Positions 32,375 to 45,928 of a DNA stretch of 64,000 bases are shown one piece after another (position 1 is the stretch's first letter; the number at the start of each line of letters is the position of its first letter). Origin of the DNA: Arachis hypogaea (Eukaryota > Streptophyta > Magnoliopsida > Fabales > Fabaceae); the NCBI RefSeq assembly GCF_003086295.3, contig NC_092048.1, positions 74,858,290-74,922,289 of the forward strand, read 5' to 3'. The notes under the pieces are model-generated. The model was given only the letters and a program-made list of their open reading frames with translations. It did not search any database and had not been told where the DNA came from. The position numbers and the translations under genes were made by a program.

Positions 32375-33360
32375 TTTATGATTCCTGCTTACTTTTAAAT
32401 TCAATAAAAGTATGATCACTTTAGCATGACTTTAGATTTGTCTAGACATCCTTGACAGATGCATATACTGCTTTGAAATACATGCCAGACTTCTAAGTTT
32501 GGTGTGCTTGACAGCACACAAAAGTTAACATTTCAAGCATTCTTAGATCATATACTTAGTCATTTTGGGTGAAGTATATGACCAAACATTAAGTTTGGTG
32601 TCTGCATGTGTACGAATTCTGAGAAAATTTAACTTTTGTTTAGAAAATCAAAGTCATGCAAAGATGGATCATACATTGTTTAGTTTTGGAAATTTGTGTT
32701 GGCACTTATGGTGAAAGTATCAATTGTAACAAGCATTTATTCAAAATCACTGAGCAAGAGACAAGTTTGGTGTTCACTAAACTTTGGTTCAGGGACACAA
32801 TTGATATTTCACAACTAAGGACCATTATATATAAAAAAATATATATATAAGCATATATCATTTGACCACCGTGCTTCAAATAAGTTCTGAAGCATTTCAT
32901 TTTGATTTAATTAGAAAAAAGAGGGGCTTGAAGAAAAGACAAGAGGGAAGAACGGTTATGACAAGCCAAGAGAAGGATCACATGTGCTTAGAGAGGCGTG
33001 CCAATCTTGGAAAGCAAAATCTGCATGCATGCACCATTGGACACCGAAAAAGCAAGCAACCAATAGGAAGAGAATCCTTGTCAAGCTTCAACAATACATG
33101 CAGGTCATTCATTTCATGAATACTTATACCATTCAACTAAATCCCCACCATTCATCATCATAACCGAATGAAATACTCTCTTGTGATCTTGTTGAGAAAC
33201 TTGAAGACCTTTTCCATAAATAGCCTCCAAATGCATTATAAAGAACACTTCCATACAGACCATTCTCACTTAAGGCGCACAATTTCCTTCTTTTCTTCAC
33301 AACAAAACCGAACATCACTCCAAACACAACCCAACTATCTCTTATTCACACACATATTCA
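32375..33360 (+). other. noncoding spacer of element D with three AAGTTTGGTGT motifs
   Basis: No supported ORF. AAGTTTGGTGT at 32495, 32591 and 32763. A TATA-type run (ATATATAAAAAAATATATATA) is at 32824-32850, and CATAAATAGCCTCC near 33217, either of which might act in expression of ORF2; this is speculative. Confidence 0.45.
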
Positions 33361-34901
33361 ATGGCCTGTTCAAGATCAAGGAGAAGACCAGGGAAGGAAC
33401 AAATGGTGACAGAGCCTCCATCATATGACACAAAAAGGTTCAAATCCCGATTTCATGAAGCAAGATACAATAGACTCATGAAAACAAAGATTGTCATCCT
33501 GAAATGAGGTTCGAACTAAGGAGGGAGAATAACCATTATGCGACAAATCACCAAGGAAAGAAGATGGGATCTTTTGTGCCGTCCTCACTGATATTAGTGC
33601 TGTGATGATAAGGGAATTCTATGCCAATGCAGTTAAGGAAAACGAAAATAGCCCATCGTACAAAAGCTATGTCAGAGGTGTTGAAGTGGACTTTAGCCAC
33701 CATCAATCACAAGAGCTCTAAAGTTGAGAACCATAACTTACAATGAGCTTAGCTATGAAGACAGACTGCGTGGTGATAATGATCCTGATGAAATATTAGA
33801 GGGATTATGCATTGAAGGAAGAGACTGGGAAAGAGACTCACAGGGAGCCCCGAGTTGTCTGAAGAGACTTGATCTCAGACCTGAGGCAAAGGGGTGGTAT
33901 GAGGTGGTAAGGGTATCAATACTCCCCACTGCAAATACCTCATCAGTCATAATCAAGAGAGCTCTCCTGACATACTGCATCCTACATGGTGGGGAAATTG
34001 ACCTTGCCCAACTCATAGCAGATAGCATCCAGGAGATGGCTGAAGACACAACTAAATCGGGTAGGCTTGGACACCCAAGCACAATCCTGAGATTGTGTAA
34101 CAGGGCTCGAGTGCTCTTCGAGGATGAACATACAGAAAAGGTGAAAGGAACCAGAGGAATACAAAGAGAAAAATGGAAGGCCTTAATGAAGAAGAGGAAG
34201 AAGATCAAGAAGAAGAAAGAACTCACAGAAGAAAAGATCACATAGGAGGGACGAACAAGCTCAGGTATCATAGATATGAGTCATTGCAGGAAGTCCTTAA
34301 TGAAATATCACAACAGAATGTGAAGGCACAAGAGCAGTATTCAAGGCAACAGGAACTCTATCTGCAACAACAAGAGCAATATCTAGAGCACCGGGAACAA
34401 TATTCGAAGGACAGAGAGCAAAATGAAGCTTGGCAACACAGAATGGAGGAAAGATTGGAGAGCTGGCAGCAACAATCAATAGCCCAACAACAAGAATTCC
34501 AAGCAAATATTCTTGAAGGGCAGAAGGAACAAACAGCAAATCTTAAGGAATCATATGACAAAATGTTTCTAACTCAAGCCAAGTATGGGGAATATACTCA
34601 CAACCTGTACCAGTGGAAGAATATTCATCACACCATTGGAGAAGTTAGATATGTGCAACAGACAAGGAGTAATGAGGATATGCAAGCAAGATTGGAGTAC
34701 TTAACCCGATGCATGCCAGTACTAAATCCACAAATCAAATCATTTGAGCAATGCCATGAACTTAGAGACCACCAGGTGGAAAAGTCTCGCCGCTTCACCC
34801 AGACAACAATGCGAAGATTAGAAGAAGTTGGGCTCTCTGGCCTCACAGATCCTGAATGGGATAGAAGATGTCCTCGTGAAGAAGCTCAAGATTATACATA
34901 G
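33361..34901 (+). pseudogene. ORF2 of element D, left copy, frameshifted
   Basis: Same gene as 58094-59644, but with single-base losses (for example near 33503, 33521, 33533, 33585, 33694, 34160, 34228, 34264 and 34284). Pieces stay readable: 33724-34245 and 34173-34901. The damage is concentrated toward the N gap and is probably a sequencing artefact and not decay; see the second copy for the protein. Confidence 0.7.
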
Positions 34902-35964
34902 ATAAGAAGAAGAGGAAGGGAGAATCCAGCAATCCAAAAGAATGAAATGCTGACAAATAGAGGTGTGAAACTCCTTTTCTTACTTTTACTTAAATAAGGA
35001 AGATGCATGTCTGAACATGATATGCCTCCAATTGCTTCATGGTTTACTATTTCTTTTGTTTACAAGTAGAAGTTAGTTAAGAATAGAACATTGATAATAA
35101 TTGTATCACTCATTAACTTGAAAGTTTGTCTGTCTCCTTGCTGTTTGAATAAAAGAAAGATGTTTGATTTAGAAAAGTAATTGTTCAATGTTTCAAAAGT
35201 TAGAATGAAGTTAGTGGTGGTGTGTGTTTGATTCAACTATTAGCTCATGGAATAAATGTGTAGAATGACTTGTTTCTTGAAGTGTAGCTAGTTTGCTGCT
35301 ATGATCCTTCAATTTATGAAAGCCCCTTGAAAATAAACCAAAACAGAAAGAAAAAGAAAGAAGAAAAGCCAAAAGTTGGCAAAGAAACAAAACAATAAGG
35401 CTAGACACCAATAGCTTGGACCCTAGGACATATGCCTGTGGTGTTTGTGTACTAGGATATGCTTGGACAAGTAGGTTCTAAGGAGTATCTTAAAACTTGG
35501 CAACTTAGATCAACTGATTTGGGATTGTCAACTGAAAGTCCACAATAAAGAGCAACCTAGCTACAAACATTTAGTGATCCAAAGAGATGATGGGCATCAA
35601 TGATCCTAGGAAGAAAGAAGTGAGCCATGTGTCTGTGGTGAAAAAAATGTTGAGTGAAAATAAGCCAAAGGCCATTGCAACATTTGACACCAAGCCTCTA
35701 ATAGTATAAGCTTGAAATGCAAAAGAAGAAGAAAGCTACAAGGGAATAGCAAAAAGGTAAGGATCATAGCAGCAACCTTGGTGACCCTTAAGGAAACATG
35801 TTTATTTTAACAGCAAGTAATAAATGAGCTATTTTGATCTGCATAAAACCCATAACAAAATTCAACTAATTGCTTAATAAGGACATGCATACTTATCTAC
35901 TTCATTCTATCTTCTCTTATGCTTAATGCTTGCTTGGGGACAAGCAAGTTTTAAGTTTGGTGTG
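34902..35964 (+). other. 3' noncoding region of element D (left copy)
   Basis: Contains a purine-rich stretch (35337-35395), the twin CTGTGG motifs at 35432 and 35627, and the PPT-position module GGGGACAAGC then TTAAGTTTGGTGTG directly before the LTR (35936-35964). No gene. Confidence 0.55.
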
Positions 35965-37287
35965 TGATGACAAGTCATCTTAGCCTAGTTTCACTAGCCT
36001 TTTCTTTAATTTAAGTAGGTTTTATGCACTTTCTTGCATTCTAAGTAAGTAATTTGGAGTGAAAATGCATGACTTCTCTAAATCAAACGACCACGTAATT
36101 GATGCAAAGTCATGAGGTTTAAGCTAAATTTAATTGATAATTAATTGATTTATAAACCTTGTGAATTTTGTGATACTTTGATTGGTTGTTTTTTACTTGT
36201 AGGTGAAGAAAGAAAAAAAAGAAGAAAAGCGTGGCTCAAGGCATGCCAAAGAAAAGAAAGCGTGCCAAAAGGAAAGAGCGGCCACATCAAGGAAGAATGA
36301 AAGCTAAGTTGGGAAAGTGAACCGAGCTTCACAAGGAACCAAAAAGGAGCAAGGCACAAAAGCTAAGTTAACTTAGTCCTGGATCCAGAAAGCAAGGATT
36401 GTGCAGCTAATTAACTATTACTTTTGAGACTCTAGACTTCATTTGTTTTCCTTTTTATTGATTTTAATTCTGGCTTTTTTGAATTTTCTGAGAGAACTGA
36501 AGAGAATTGATCCTCTTCTTGGTCTTGCTTGAGCACTCTTTTATTTCCTTGCTTGGATTTGGGTAGGAATTGAGAACTTCTGTTTCAATTCACTGGGATT
36601 TGTTTATTTTCTTTCTGCAAATTGAATTGAATTCTATTTATTGCTTCTTCATCTACTTTGCTTCTGCAATTTACTTTCTCTACTTCTTTTGTAATTTCTC
36701 TGTTGGATCTAGGAAGGGAGTGAGATCTAGATTTGTTTTCTAGTCTCTTTGATTTCCTGAGATCTTCAACACCTTTTAGAATTGCTGCAACTTAAGCACT
36801 GCTTTTCCAGTTCTTTAAATTCTCAAGTCATTTTACTTTTCTGTTAAGATCTACTTCACTGCACTTAAATTTTCTCTTTATGTTTAATGCAATTTAGTTG
36901 TTCTTGTTCAATTTCTGCAATTCCAACTCCCAATCCCTTTTTACAATTCAAGCAATTTACATTTCTTGCACTTTAAGATTCAGTCATTTACATTTCTTTG
37001 CAATCTAAGTTTTACAATTTTACTTTACTTGTTCTTTAAGATTCATCACATTTACTTCTGCTCTTTTTTACTGCACTTTCTCTTTCCTCTTTACTTTCAT
37101 GCCAATTTAGCTTCTGCAAATCACAAATACCCAACCATCTTGATTCGCTTGACTAAATCAACCACTAAATAAAGTTGCTCAATCCTTCAATCCCTGTGGG
37201 ATCGAGCCTCATCTTGTGAGTTATTATTACTTGATGCGCGACCTTTAGCTGGACCCGTACTCACCTTTGCCGGTGAGTTTTTTTGGA
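35965..37287 (+). repeat. 3' LTR of element D, left copy, cut by N gap
   Basis: Matches 60740-62117 with many small indels, including a garbled stretch at 36380-36440. Confidence 0.85.
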
Positions 37288-38287
37288 NNNNNNNNNNNNN
37301 NNNNNNNNNNNNNNNNNNNNNNNNNNNNNNNNNNNNNNNNNNNNNNNNNNNNNNNNNNNNNNNNNNNNNNNNNNNNNNNNNNNNNNNNNNNNNNNNNNNN
37401 NNNNNNNNNNNNNNNNNNNNNNNNNNNNNNNNNNNNNNNNNNNNNNNNNNNNNNNNNNNNNNNNNNNNNNNNNNNNNNNNNNNNNNNNNNNNNNNNNNNN
37501 NNNNNNNNNNNNNNNNNNNNNNNNNNNNNNNNNNNNNNNNNNNNNNNNNNNNNNNNNNNNNNNNNNNNNNNNNNNNNNNNNNNNNNNNNNNNNNNNNNNN
37601 NNNNNNNNNNNNNNNNNNNNNNNNNNNNNNNNNNNNNNNNNNNNNNNNNNNNNNNNNNNNNNNNNNNNNNNNNNNNNNNNNNNNNNNNNNNNNNNNNNNN
37701 NNNNNNNNNNNNNNNNNNNNNNNNNNNNNNNNNNNNNNNNNNNNNNNNNNNNNNNNNNNNNNNNNNNNNNNNNNNNNNNNNNNNNNNNNNNNNNNNNNNN
37801 NNNNNNNNNNNNNNNNNNNNNNNNNNNNNNNNNNNNNNNNNNNNNNNNNNNNNNNNNNNNNNNNNNNNNNNNNNNNNNNNNNNNNNNNNNNNNNNNNNNN
37901 NNNNNNNNNNNNNNNNNNNNNNNNNNNNNNNNNNNNNNNNNNNNNNNNNNNNNNNNNNNNNNNNNNNNNNNNNNNNNNNNNNNNNNNNNNNNNNNNNNNN
38001 NNNNNNNNNNNNNNNNNNNNNNNNNNNNNNNNNNNNNNNNNNNNNNNNNNNNNNNNNNNNNNNNNNNNNNNNNNNNNNNNNNNNNNNNNNNNNNNNNNNN
38101 NNNNNNNNNNNNNNNNNNNNNNNNNNNNNNNNNNNNNNNNNNNNNNNNNNNNNNNNNNNNNNNNNNNNNNNNNNNNNNNNNNNNNNNNNNNNNNNNNNNN
38201 NNNNNNNNNNNNNNNNNNNNNNNNNNNNNNNNNNNNNNNNNNNNNNNNNNNNNNNNNNNNNNNNNNNNNNNNNNNNNNNNNNNNNNN
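37288..38287. other. assembly gap, 1000 N
   Basis: Exactly 1000 unknown bases, a placeholder length. All reading frames that cross it are artefacts. Confidence 1.
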
Positions 38288-38810
38288 AGTGGCGCGGACG
38301 CGTACAGCGTGCGTCCGCGTGAGTTGAGACACAGAGTTTGCCCAAAGTCGCACAACTCTCTGGTCCTTGGCCCAGATAGTTGAGATAAGCAGCCTACACG
38401 CGCGCGCGATTTGCGCTTGTGCGTGGCATGGGTTTTTCTCTCTCTCTTTTTTTTAATGAGCATCAAAAGACCTCATAACTTTCCATCCTTCTCTAAGACT
38501 CTAGAACTAGCTAAGGTGCAAGATTAAGCACATTTTGAAAAACTTAGGGGGTTTTCCCAAACAACTTGAGAAAACTTGCAATTCAAGCAAAAACTCAATT
38601 CAAAGATTCATCCCTTATTAAAGCATAGAATGTATAAACACCTTAGTAAGCAAAGAAAAATATACCAAGAAGTAAAGAAACTATATACAACGGAACCCAA
38701 TCATTCATTCATTATATCTACAAGAGAATGGAAAGAGTTTACCATGGTGGGGTGTCTCCCACAAGAACTTTTAGTTTAAGTCCTTAAGTTGGACATTGGG
38801 AGGCTTCTTG

Positions 38811-39160
38811 CTAAGGTGGCTTATGCTTGTATCCATCCTTGAACCTCCAAGAGTGCTTGTCCTTCACTCGGTTGTCAGAAGTTCCAACCTTCTTCATTAA
38901 GCTTTGGTGAGGTCCTCCCCAAGACATGAGCTCCCGGAATTGACTATCATGGGATAGTCCAGATCCCATATCTTGTCCTCGCACCCATCTTCTAGTTGAT
39001 TGCCTTGACTTTTGTCTGGGCGACGGAAAACAGAATTCTCATGGAAGCACCAAACTACTCTCCTAGACCCATTTAATTGAGCATTACACCAATCCATGCT
39101 CTTCAATTTCGAGCTTCCCACCATAATGAGCCTAGATTTAGAACGCCAACCACTAAACAT
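38811..39160 (-). pseudogene. B-element ORF2, second copy, frameshifted
   Basis: Matches 13808-14158; the frame breaks near 38960, where one G is missing from a GGATCC context, and again near 39010-39025. Confidence 0.6.
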
Positions 39161-39169
39161 CCTCCTCTT

Positions 39170-40398
39170 TCACTTAATTCCACAAAGCGCCCCTAAGTTG
39201 GCCATCCGTTTCAAGCAAACCATACTCAAGTGGGATAATAAAGCTGAGAGTTAGAAGTTTTACCCACTCAAGCGAAGGATTGGATGATGAATTAGGTGGA
39301 GGAGTTCCAAAGATCTTGATAAAGCATGCTCTACTCCCGTCCATCCTCTTCTAGAGGTTTCCACCACTTGGCAAGGTTCTTCAAGTTCCTCCTCATGCCA
39401 AGCTTCCTCAAGATCACATTCTTCTTCCCTATCACTCTCATCATAGATAGGAGGTATAGTGAAATCTACCTCATCATCAAGTCTAGGCAATTTGGGGAAG
39501 GACTCTTCAAACTCGAAAGGATCATATGTTGATTCGAAATCATCATAGATAGGAGCGCCTGTTGCTTGGAATACTTCTCCCAGTTCTTCACCCTCAGTAG
39601 GCTTTGGAGGTTTCAAGTCTTCCTCAACCTTGCTTTCTGATCCACTGGGGAAAGGTTCAACAAGATCGTCAAGGGAATTGATCAACATGGGCAAAAAATC
39701 ACTAGTGATGGAATCCACTTCTTGATCAATTTCCTTCAACTCTCTGTTTACTTCCGCAACATTACTCTTCTCTTCAATATCGCCTCCAAACTTTTTGGAA
39801 GAAGGTTCTTCAATTTGAGATTCCTTTACGTGCTCAACGTATCCTAAACATCCATCCACTACTTCCTTTTGTTCGCTAATCTCTATCTTCTCCTCTTGTT
39901 GTCCTTTTTGCTTCAATTCTCGTTCATCACCATGGAGCTTCAAGTTCATACCCTCACTAAGCTCCTTGATTGTTTCTCCATATTCAACAATGGGGGTGCA
40001 TGAACTTAGGTGGGACGTTAAGTGATAAGGTGGTTTTTTTTTTTTTGTGACGGCAGGCTAGAATAGAGATATAGATGTGAAAAAAAATGGAAGGAAAATG
40101 GTATCGAAATATATGAGAGGAATGGAAGGGTCAACAAATGCATAAATAGATGAATTAGGTGTGGTATGACAAAAGGCACAATAAAGGGTACAACAAAACA
40201 CAAACATTAGATTGATATACGCTAGGATCAGAATTATACCATAAGAGTTCGTAGGAGTTGTTTGCCATGAAGGTTGTTCATAAGCCTGAGGTTCCTCCCA
40301 TCCTTGATTCCCAAATCCTTGATGCATATCCTCATTAGAGCTTCCATTTCCTACAACATAGTTTGAACTACACTCATAGCCAAAGGATGAGAATTCAT
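39170..40398 (-). pseudogene. B-element ORF1, second copy, internally damaged
   Basis: Open from 39949 to 39260 with the acidic coiled-coil part (MNLKLHGDERELKQKGQQ...). A replaced stretch at 40025-40205 removes the part that corresponds to 15027-15455. The N-terminus MNSH is at 40398 after a one-base change. Confidence 0.6.
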
Positions 40399-40528
40399 AA
40401 TGGAAGAGAAAAAAAAACAAAGGGCAATAAAAAATAAGAAAATAAAATCCTAACTAGTAAAAATGGTAAAAAAACAAAGTCAAGCTATTCACAATATATA
40501 CAATAGCCAAAACATAGCACCATTGGAT

Positions 40529-40544
40529 CCCCGCAACGGCGCCA
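40529..40544 (-). promoter_or_regulatory. B-element PBS, second copy (one base short)
   Basis: Matches 15787-15803 with one G missing. Confidence 0.7.
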
Positions 40545-40550
40545 TTAATT

Positions 40551-42091
40551 TGACACCGAGAATTCTTGTCGGTGGAATTCACAAAAAAATTTACGTTGCA
40601 AGTATAGCTCCAACAACAAAAACTCTCACTCAAATTAAATTTAGGATGTCATAAAGAACAAACCCAAATAAGAAATAACCAGAGTATTTGGACTCCGGGT
40701 CGTCTCCCTAGGAAGCAATGTAGTGCAAGCGTATTGGCTACGATGGGGTAAAAGGGGGTTTTGTTTATGAGACGGCAAGAAAGTAACTGAGTGAGTAAGT
40801 AAAGAAAATAAAATAAAGAACTCTTGGCTAAGACTTGCGTACTTGAGATCACCGTCCTAGTTAACAAACCAATTATGACAATTATGAGAGGCCAACCCAT
40901 TAAATCTACTTTTCGAAGCCTTAAGTACGTAACATTTACTCCTAGACTTGAAGTATGTCAATAGGCTTGATCACATCCACCCCTAAGTCCTAACCTACTA
41001 CTAATTGGCTTAGTAGTGGGTTAGCGTCAATGGGCTTCAAATTGATCACCCAGGGTTCTCAAATCACCAAAATCCATTATGTCCAAAAACTCAAGATCAC
41101 TCAAGTCCCTTGGCTTAGGCCAAAAGTTGACAAAACTACTCAAAAAACTAAAGAGAGTATTTCATCAAACACTTAGAATGCGATAAAGTCAACATCATAA
41201 ATTGCAAGGATACTAAAATCTACCACTATTAATTGCAAGAAAGGGAGATCACAACTCAATTCATCAATCAAAGAACATCAACATCAAAATTGAATTAAAG
41301 TTAACAAATCCAACATGAGTCATCATCACAAAAGAGAGCAAAATGAGAAATTAACATAAAAACTAAGAGAGTCAAGATGTAGAGATGAGAAATTATCAAC
41401 GAAGCAACATGAGATCAAGTAATCAAACATGAAATTAAAATAATCTAACCTAATCCTAACCTAAATTCTAGAGAGAAGAAGAGCTTCTCTCTCTAGAAAA
41501 CTAACTAAAGGCTCATGTTGGCTAAACTCATTGCTCCCTCCTTTGCTTGCACTTCAATTCTGCATGAAATACACTCAGAAACAAGTTGGATTTGGGCCTG
41601 GGCAGCTCAAAAATCGCCCCCAGCATTTTTGCCTTCAAGTGGGCCACGTGAGAGTATCGGCACGTGCGCGCCATGTGCGCGTGTGCATTGATTGGCGAAT
41701 TCTCAACCCGCGCGATGCGGCGTATACGCGTGCGCGTCTATAGGTAAAACCGCTTTTGCGCGTGTGCGCCTGGTGCGCGTGCGCGTCCTTTGGTGCATTC
41801 CCAATATTTGTTTCTTCATGCATTCTTCCTTTTTGTATGCTTTTCTCCTCATTTCTTCCATCCAATATTTGCCTTATGGACCTGAATTCACTCATCAAAT
41901 ATATCAAAGGCATCGAATAGAATTAAAGTGAATTAAAATCACCAATTTAGGGCTAAAAAGCACGTTTTTATACTTATGCAAAATTCAAGGGAGAATTACA
42001 AACCATTGCTATTTCATTGAATAAATGCGAGAAAAGGTGACAAAATCCCCCAAAATAAGCACAAGATAAATCATGAAATCGGGGTTTATCA
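40551..42091 (-). repeat. 5' LTR of the B element, second copy
   Basis: 1541 bp against 1553 bp in the first copy; the differences are small indels. Confidence 0.85.
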
Positions 42092-42474
42092 GGTGGTGGT
42101 ACCTGCAAGGGACTCCGATGCTAAGTTAGCAAGGGTATTAAGCAGGTTTTTTGTAGAATCAGAGTATGAGTTATACCTGTGTGCTCCAGTGTATTTATAA
42201 TGATGAGGAGTGACCTTTTTGGAGATAAGGTAGTTATCTTATCTTATTTTATCTTTGGGTGAGGTCATCTTATCTTCAAGGGAACCGCCCTTATCTCTAT
42301 AGGCTTGGGCTGCCTTTGGGTTTGGGTCGTGTTCCTCTGTTCAGGCCTTATTGGGCTTTTCTGGTGATTTGGCCAAGCTCTTTGAGAAGAGGTCGGATGG
42401 TCTGACCTGAAGAGGTCGGTCGTCTTTTCGCTAAACAGCCCGGGTCGGACAGCTCGACCCAGGGTATGAATAGC
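42092..42474 (-). repeat. LTR-like fragment, second copy
   Basis: Same as 17363-17745, with the - strand TATAAATA near 42200. Confidence 0.5.
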
Positions 42475-42488
42475 AAGCTAGACGGTGG

Positions 42489-44555
42489 TTGGATTATACG
42501 GCTAGTACTTCGGCCTCTCTTAAGGAACATACCGAATCACTAGGCGGTACTGAGAGTGACTTGGAGTCCGCTACTTCCTATTCTTCTGTTGGCACTACTA
42601 ATACATCTTTGTTTCCTACAGGTGAGCCACACATGGCGTTGTCACGACGGATCACTTTGCATGAGCAAGGAGCTCCGGATATCATACTTCAACCTTTGCA
42701 AGCAAGGTATCCTAACCTTGATCCCAACTTTGAGTTGAAGAGTAGCTTGATACATCTACTTCCTAAATATCATGGGTTGCCGGGTCAAGACCCCATCCGA
42801 CATCTAAAGGATTTTCAAGTTGCATGTTCTACGGCTCGAAGGCATGAAACCGATGAGGTGGCTATTATGGTTTTTGCCTCCCCTTTCTCTCTTGAAGGGC
42901 AAGCAAAGACATGGTTTTATTCGCTACCGGATGAGATTGCGACTGATTGGGATTTCTTGAGAAGAGAGTTCTAGATAAGTTCTTCCTACTGGAGAAGACC
43001 GACTTACATCTGGAAGGGGATTTCGGGTATAATGCAAAAAGACCAAGAGAGTTTGTACGAGTATTGGTCTTAGTTTAAGAGGCTATTGGAATCTTGTCTA
43101 TACCATGGAATGAACACTCACTTGCTCATTAGCTACTTCACCGGAGGTCTTTGTGTGGAAGATAGAAGATTGCTCACCCGCTTCTAGTGGTGGTCCCCTT
43201 TCGAAAAATAAGACAGAGGGAGAAGCTTGGAATTTGCTAAAGGATGTTGCTGAGGCTACACAACATGCAAAGGTGAGAAGTAATCCTCTCAAGGGTGTGG
43301 TAGAACCATCCCCTTCCAAATCAAGCCTAAACCAAAGCACTTGGGGATATGACCACCATCCTCACGCAAATACAAAAGGATCAAAAGGAATACTACTCCA
43401 TCCAAGCCGTCCAAGCCCCACCTCCAGTTGCTCAACTTGAAGGCCCTCCTAGGATTTGTGGTTTGTGCTCTAGCACCACACATTTACACGATCAATGCCA
43501 TCAAATTCAAGAGGAACATGCTCTTGTAGTGGCCAATGTGAACTACAACAACTGTCCACCCTATCCTTCTCAAGGCCAAAACAACTACCCTCATGGTAGT
43601 AATCAACATCAAGGGTGGAGGGATAATGCACAAGGGAGCAATCAAAACCAAAGATGGAACAACTCTTCTTCTCACCACAATAACAACCAATCTTCATCTC
43701 AATACCACCATAACAACACCAACCACCAAGCCAACCAAGGTCACTCCAACCAAAACCAAAATAACTACACCAAATACCAAGCACCACACCATAGACAACA
43801 ATCCAACCAAACCTCTCCATCTTCCAACAATCAAGTTGATGAGCTTAGAGCCGCCATGGAAAAACGGGACGAGAGCAACAAGGCTCAATTTGATGCCTTG
43901 GGCGCTCAATTGGCTAACCTTACTAACATGCTTTCAAAGATGGCCATGTCAAACCAACCCTCAACCTCTAACAACAACACCAACTAACCCTCAAGCTCTT
44001 CTAACCTTCCATCCCAACCCCAACCAAACCCAAAGGGCGGTCTCAACGCCATCACTCTACAGTCGGGGACTACATTGGAGGAGATACCTCCAAGGGTCAT
44101 GGAAGACATTCATGAGGAAGAAGTGGTTGTTGAAGCTCCACATAAAGAAGAGGAGGTAGCCAAAAGGCATGACGAAGAAGGAGTAAGTCTCAAGGAACCC
44201 AAGAGGAAAGCTGTAGTGGATGAGTCCATTCCTATTCCATTCCCTTCCATGGTGAAGAAGGCAAAGAAAACACTGGAATTTTATTTGAACATGCTTCAAG
44301 TGTTCAAAAAGGTTGAGGTAACCATACCATTTCTTGATGCTATTCAACAAATTCCAAAGTATGCAAAATTTTTGAAAGACTTGTGTACACACAAGGATAG
44401 GGTAGGAGAATTGGAGACATTATCCTTGGGTAGTTCAATTCTTCCTTGATGGAACCTATTCCAAAGAAATGTGGTGACCCTGGACCTTGTTTGGTGTCTT
44501 GTTGTATTGGTGGGCGCACTTTTCATGATTGTATGTGTGACTTGGGAGCAATTGT
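42489..44555 (+). pseudogene. element E gag-protease fragment, second copy
   Basis: Same as 17762-19826 plus extra frameshifts near 42968, 43001, 43178, 43330 and 43484-43490. The zinc knuckle remains readable in the frame that starts at 43349, with a two-residue change caused by a paired insertion and deletion. Confidence 0.75.
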
Positions 44556-44578
44556 TTAAAGTGTTAGCATCATGTAGA

Positions 44579-45685
44579 GTAGTTTCTAGAGAGAGAAGCT
44601 CCCTCTTCTCTCTAGAATTAGGTTAGGTTAAGTTAATCTCTTCTAGATCTAGGTTCAATCTCATGTTTTCATCTTCTTTCCTTTATGAATTCTTGTTTCT
44701 ACTATTTGATTTTCATGGTTTGTAGTGTTAATTTTCCTTTTATGCTCTCTTTTATGTTCATGGATGCTCTTGTTGGATTTGGATCCCTTTTAATGCAATT
44801 TAATGTTTGATGTTCTTTTATTGTTGATTTGAGTTGTGATCTTACTTTCCTTACAATCAGTAGTTGGTAGATTTATAATTCTTGCATATTTACCATGCTT
44901 TCCATTTATACCTACCAAGTGTTTAACAAAATACTTGGTTGGGCTTTAGAGTAGACTTTGAGCATTCTTGGCTTGGAAAGAGTAATTAGGTAATCTTGAG
45001 TCATGAATACCCAACTAATGTTGGTGATCTAGAGTTGTTAGTTAATATGATTTTCATTGACTCTAATCTTTTGCTAATTCTATTAGTGAGTTGATTAGTA
45101 CATTTGGATTGAGGTTAACTAGTCTTGTTTGACTTTCTCTTATGGAAGATAATGTGATACCTTCTTCCAATATTGGAGATGACAAAATGAGATAGATTCT
45201 TGTTATTATTGTGATATGATTGATTAGTCTTGTTTGACATTCTCCCTATGTGAAGATAACATGATACCTTCTTCTATTTCTTGGAGTTGACTAAATAAGA
45301 TGAATTAATCATTGTATGACTAGGATAGAAAGCCTATGATCTCAACCCTTGCCATCAATGTCTCTCTTTATTACTTGCTTTCTTTAGTTATTTGCTTAAT
45401 TTACTTTTCTTGTCATTTAATTATTCTTGCCATCTACTTTTCTTGTAAAAAATATAAAATCAAACCCCCTTACATTTTCATAGCCAATAATCATACACTT
45501 CATTGCAATTCTTTGTGAGATGACCTGGAGTCTAAATACTTCGGTTATAAATTCATTGGGGTTTGTTCTTGTGACAAAAACCAAAATTTAATTTGATGTG
45601 AGAGTTGTTTGTTGGTTTGGAGCTATGCTTACAACGAAGAAATTCCTTTCTTTAGGAAGAAAATCTATACCGACAACAATTTCTC
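44579..45685 (+). repeat. B-like LTR fragment, second copy
   Basis: Same as 19850-20957, nearly identical. Confidence 0.65.
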
Positions 45686-45928
45686 ATTATCAAGTCCTCA
45701 TTCAATTGAAGGACTAACTCTCCTCTGTCCACATCAATCACAGCTCTTGCTGTGGCTAGGAAGGGTCTTCCTAGGATGATGGATTCATCCTCATCCTTCC
45801 CAATTTCTAGGATTATGAAATCAGCAGGGATGTATAGGCCTTTAACCTTCACCAAGACATCCTCTACAAGTCTATAAGCCTGTTTCCTTGAGTTGTCTGC
45901 CATCTCTAGTGAGATTTTTGCAGCTTGT
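45686..45928 (-). pseudogene. A-family protease fragment, second copy
   Basis: Same as 20958-21200. Confidence 0.8.

Larger units (their letters stand above)
27767..37287 (+). mobile_element. element D, non-autonomous LTR retrotransposon (left copy, 3' LTR cut by N gap)
   Basis: 5' LTR TGATGACAAG...CACATCA, PBS, gag-protease with in-frame integrase-tail remnant, hairpin, ORF2, PPT-like module, 3' LTR. The complete version is the second copy, 52496-62134. Inserted in element C. From about 33480 this copy has many single-base deletions compared with the second copy, which break ORF2; these look like consensus errors near a contig end. Confidence 0.9.
38288..42091 (-). mobile_element. B element, second copy, 5' part
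   Basis: Contains the CpG repeats (38288-38410), hairpin (38746-38764, one base short), ORF2 and ORF1 remnants, PBS and 5' LTR. Many single-base indels compared with 13284-17362. Confidence 0.9.

Noticed and set aside
33361..34901. Decay of D ORF2 as a biological pseudogene event
   Set aside because: The second copy is intact at the same bases, and the errors are single-base deletions clustered toward the gap, so artefact is more likely.
37187..38466. Long open frames across the N run
   Set aside because: Unknown bases translate as X; no sequence supports them.
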